Part shown: one piece after another, positions 61,495-64,000 of the stretch
Position numbering within the stretch: position 1 is the first letter of the stretch
How the letters are laid out: the number at the start of each line of letters is the position of its first letter
Origin: Bimastos eiseni
Taxonomy: Eukaryota; Annelida; Clitellata; Crassiclitellata; Lumbricidae
Reading direction: 5' to 3'
DNA length: 64,000 nt
Assembly: GCA_959347315.1 (NCBI GenBank)
Contig: OY365817.1
Span: forward strand, 6,073,731 to 6,137,730
Made by a program: the position numbers and the translations under genes
Notes under the pieces: model-generated
The model's input: only the letters and a program-made list of their open reading frames with translations
Told to the model about the DNA's origin: nothing
The model's database searches: none

Positions 61495-62984
61495 GTAACT
61501 CTTAAGACTTTTTCCATTGTGTGATTGTCTAAGAATTGGATTTACTATTCCTTACTTACATTGTTGAGTGAGATCAGGTAAGCACCAGTTGCTTAACATG
61601 GTTTATTGTAGCTTGGCCTCTGAATTAAGTGGCAGAAGTTAATCATACAACCTGCTATTATGAGTAATGAGGTTCATCTTCAAATAGTCAATCATTTTAC
61701 TCTTTTGTAGTGTTTCTAAAGTTATTGTTAGATCACAGTTAAAACAAGTCTTGGGTTATTTTCTCTTGATTGGCTTTTAAAATAAAATGAGCAATTTTAA
61801 TTCACGATTGGATTTGTTGATTCTTGCTTCACACAATCTGGGTGGTAAGCAAATCTCTGGTAGTCAACACACTGTACATTGAGATTAATGTGGAATGATA
61901 TAACTTTATATGCAATAATATGAGGGCAGAGAAATGGCTTTGCCGTAATTTGGAAAAAATGGCATCAAAGTTTTCTCTAACATCTTGTGTGACATGATAG
62001 ATCGCAAACCAGACATGTTATGTCATCATGTCACAGAGACATCTTTACAATTCCCTGGAGCAGATGAAATGTTAGAATTCTGTATAAATGTATGTTTTTC
62101 TTACTATGGTGTATCACTTCACAACCAGATTGGGAAATTAAAATCACACACTGTATTATGATGCTCTAACTCAATTTTCTTCAATCTGACAACCATTTTT
62201 TTAGGATGTTAAGACTATTTTCAGAGTAAATAAATGGAAATGTTCACAATGAGGCACATTCATTGGTGTTTGTTCAGGACACACATTTGCTGTATTTTAT
62301 TTAGTATGATAATACTTGATAACAAGGGACAACACCAACGTTCCCTCTAAGCGACTGATAGCATCATTGAGCGAAGTTAACCATCAGATGTGCAGAATTT
62401 GTACGTCATTACACAAGGTTATAAAACGCAAAGTATAATAACAAAAACTACATCAGCAGAAAATAGATGGCATAGTTATTTTATTTAGTAAGAACAGTCT
62501 GCCAGACCCGTCTATATAAATCTAAGTTCTCTTCTATGTTTGTTACTCGTACAAAATTTATATACTCTCTCAAGATCCACACTCTGTCTGCTTGTTAAAA
62601 AGAATTTTATCTGCATCATCATGTCCTGATGCCCCATCTGAGGTAAGCATGACAGCTTTTTTCAAGATTTTTCATAAAATGTAACACTTTGATGACTGAA
62701 AAAAAAGACTGAATGTCACAGGCAGTGAGTTTTACCTTACCAGCCAAAACTGTGCGGTTAAAAATCCCTCGTACTGGAAGATATTTAATGTAGGTGATCA
62801 ACATTTTGGTTATGTCCGTGCTTTCGTCAACAATTAGTGTATGGATCTCAGACTATCGAATTTCCTGCATGCATGTCTCTCGAACTACTGAGTCGATACA
62901 TTCAATGAATTCAAACGTATGATATTTTACTGTGTCAGCTATTGGGGAGTTTTACAAATTTTGCAATGTGATCGTGTATCTCCA
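61495..62984. other. Intron after exon S
   Basis: AT-rich, with no gene or repeat that I can define. Confidence 0.5.
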
Positions 62985-63450
62985 TAGAGATATTGGCGGT
63001 ATCAGCTATTGGTAAGATAATCGGCGCCTATATTAAAAAAAATTATTTTTTATTTTATAATATTATTTTCAGTCTTTAAGAGCAAAATGACGACAGCAAA
63101 ATCATTGGGTCTGTGAAGGACACCATTCTATTACGTTCCCATAGCATGTGGCTTCATACCACCCAATGGGTATTGTGCTAGTATAAAACGTGGGAGTGCA
63201 GAGTGAGTCTGCTTAATTACCCTTGGCACAATCTTGTTATTTCTGCTGGTTGGTATTTTAGGCCAAAGTGGCAAGTCGTAAAAGTGACTTGTTTGGGAGA
63301 GGGAATGGCATCATTGGCATGCTTGTTAGAAGAAGGCATCCAGGGAACTTCTTTGCAAGTAAAGCGTTCTCTTTTCTCTCCTCCGTCATGCAAGGTAGCC
63401 GGCGGGCGGTGTCCCTAATCTGTATTGCCTGCCTAGGATTGGTCCCCAAC
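62985..63450 (+). mobile_element. hAT MITE family 'TAGAGCTGTACCGAT', copy 6, both ends truncated
   Basis: The interior matches the other copies (atagagatattggcggtatc, ttttcagtcttta-agagcaaaatgac, gcctgcctaggattggtcc). The terminal repeats are absent; the right side is cut where the LINE end at 63455 begins. Confidence 0.85.
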
Positions 63451-63454
63451 TACA

Positions 63455-64000
63455 TTCTATTCTATTTATGGATTTATAAAGCTTTCAGTACAACCTAATC
63501 AGAAGCGCTCACAGTACGAAAAACCCTAGAGAAAAGAAAAGTCTTAAAAGAACGAGCAGAAGCAGTTGTGCTACTAGATAAGATTGCAGCACGAGTCACA
63601 GCAGGAAGGCTGTTCCATAGCAAAGGGCCAACAGAGGCAATAGGCACGATGCTGAGCTGTGACAGTTCTAGACCGAGGTACCAGAAAGTCCTGATGGGCT
63701 AAAGAGTGGAGAGGACGTCAAGAGGTAACCAAGATAGGTTGCCTGATAAGATCACAAAGATAGCGTGGAGCTTGACCCAGAAATGCTGTACATGTAAGAA
63801 AGAGGATTTTGAACTGAATCCTATCAGTTAGGGGAATCCAATGAAGATCTTGAGTCATGAAAGTAGAGATATGTGAGAAATGAAGAAGACAGGCAATGAA
63901 ACGAGCAGCTGCGTTGAGTACAGACTGGAATGGAACGAGGCGGAGTTTTGGTAGGCCAATGAGTAGTCAATGCGGGAACAGATGAAGGCATGAACCATGG
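63455..64000 (-). mobile_element. CR1-like LINE RT C-terminal region, antisense, runs off the window
   Basis: On the minus strand a largely open stretch reads LPKLRLVPFQSVLNAAARFI, then HISTFMTQDLHWIPLTDRIQ, APRYLCDLIRQPILVTS and a decayed [11 protein letters not shown]. This is the classic C-terminal part of CR1/L2-type RTs. The 3' end (tttataaagc...) is on the left. Confidence 0.85.

Overview
The window is a piece of animal nuclear DNA: AT-rich, intron-dominated and full of decayed transposons, with no bacterial-style gene packing. The only clearly functional gene is a DIP2 (disco-interacting protein 2) orthologue on the + strand. It runs through almost the whole window and is open at both ends. 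I assembled 19 exons (3099-61494). They splice into one uninterrupted frame of 654 codons covering the linker after the N-terminal DMAP1-binding region and the first adenylate-forming (FAAL-like) domain. The exon sequences look like those of marine invertebrates, and the repeat families resemble ones I know from echinoderms, hemichordates, lancelets, molluscs and cnidarians. I cannot name the species or phylum.

Layout. 1-3098: upstream intron with a 5'-truncated non-LTR element broken by a MITE that itself carries a tRNA-SINE. 3099-5206: four small exons. 5207-7948: intron with a 28-bp minisatellite amplified together with a LINE 3' end. 8073-13180: intron holding an old hAT transposon with a LINE and a hAT MITE inside it. 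13273-21422: introns with 38-bp and 53-bp minisatellites, a Harbinger-like MITE and LINE debris. 21423-27984: exons H-K among piggyBac-like and other MITEs. 27985-38874: an 11-kb intron containing a minus-strand, multi-exon pseudogene of a DUF7869-like family and a Tc1/mariner element that ends 26 nt before the next exon. 38969-54265: exons M-P with further MITE copies (hAT, mariner, Harbinger and two families I cannot name) and CR1-like LINE ends. 54403-61494: exons P-S, a third piggyBac-like element and a 27-bp minisatellite open in frame on both strands. 61495-64000: intron ending in another hAT MITE fragment and a CR1-like LINE 3' end.

Points most worth a second look: two GC-AG introns forced by the DIP2 reading frame; the mariner end next to the exon-L acceptor; co-dispersal of the 38-bp minisatellite with one TIR element; the LINE/minisatellite super-repeat with a 1056-bp period; the NRF1-type and CACGTG motifs upstream of the minus-strand pseudogene; and two phase-compatible cryptic terminal exons. 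I found no CRISPR array, operon, rRNA or convincing functional tRNA gene.
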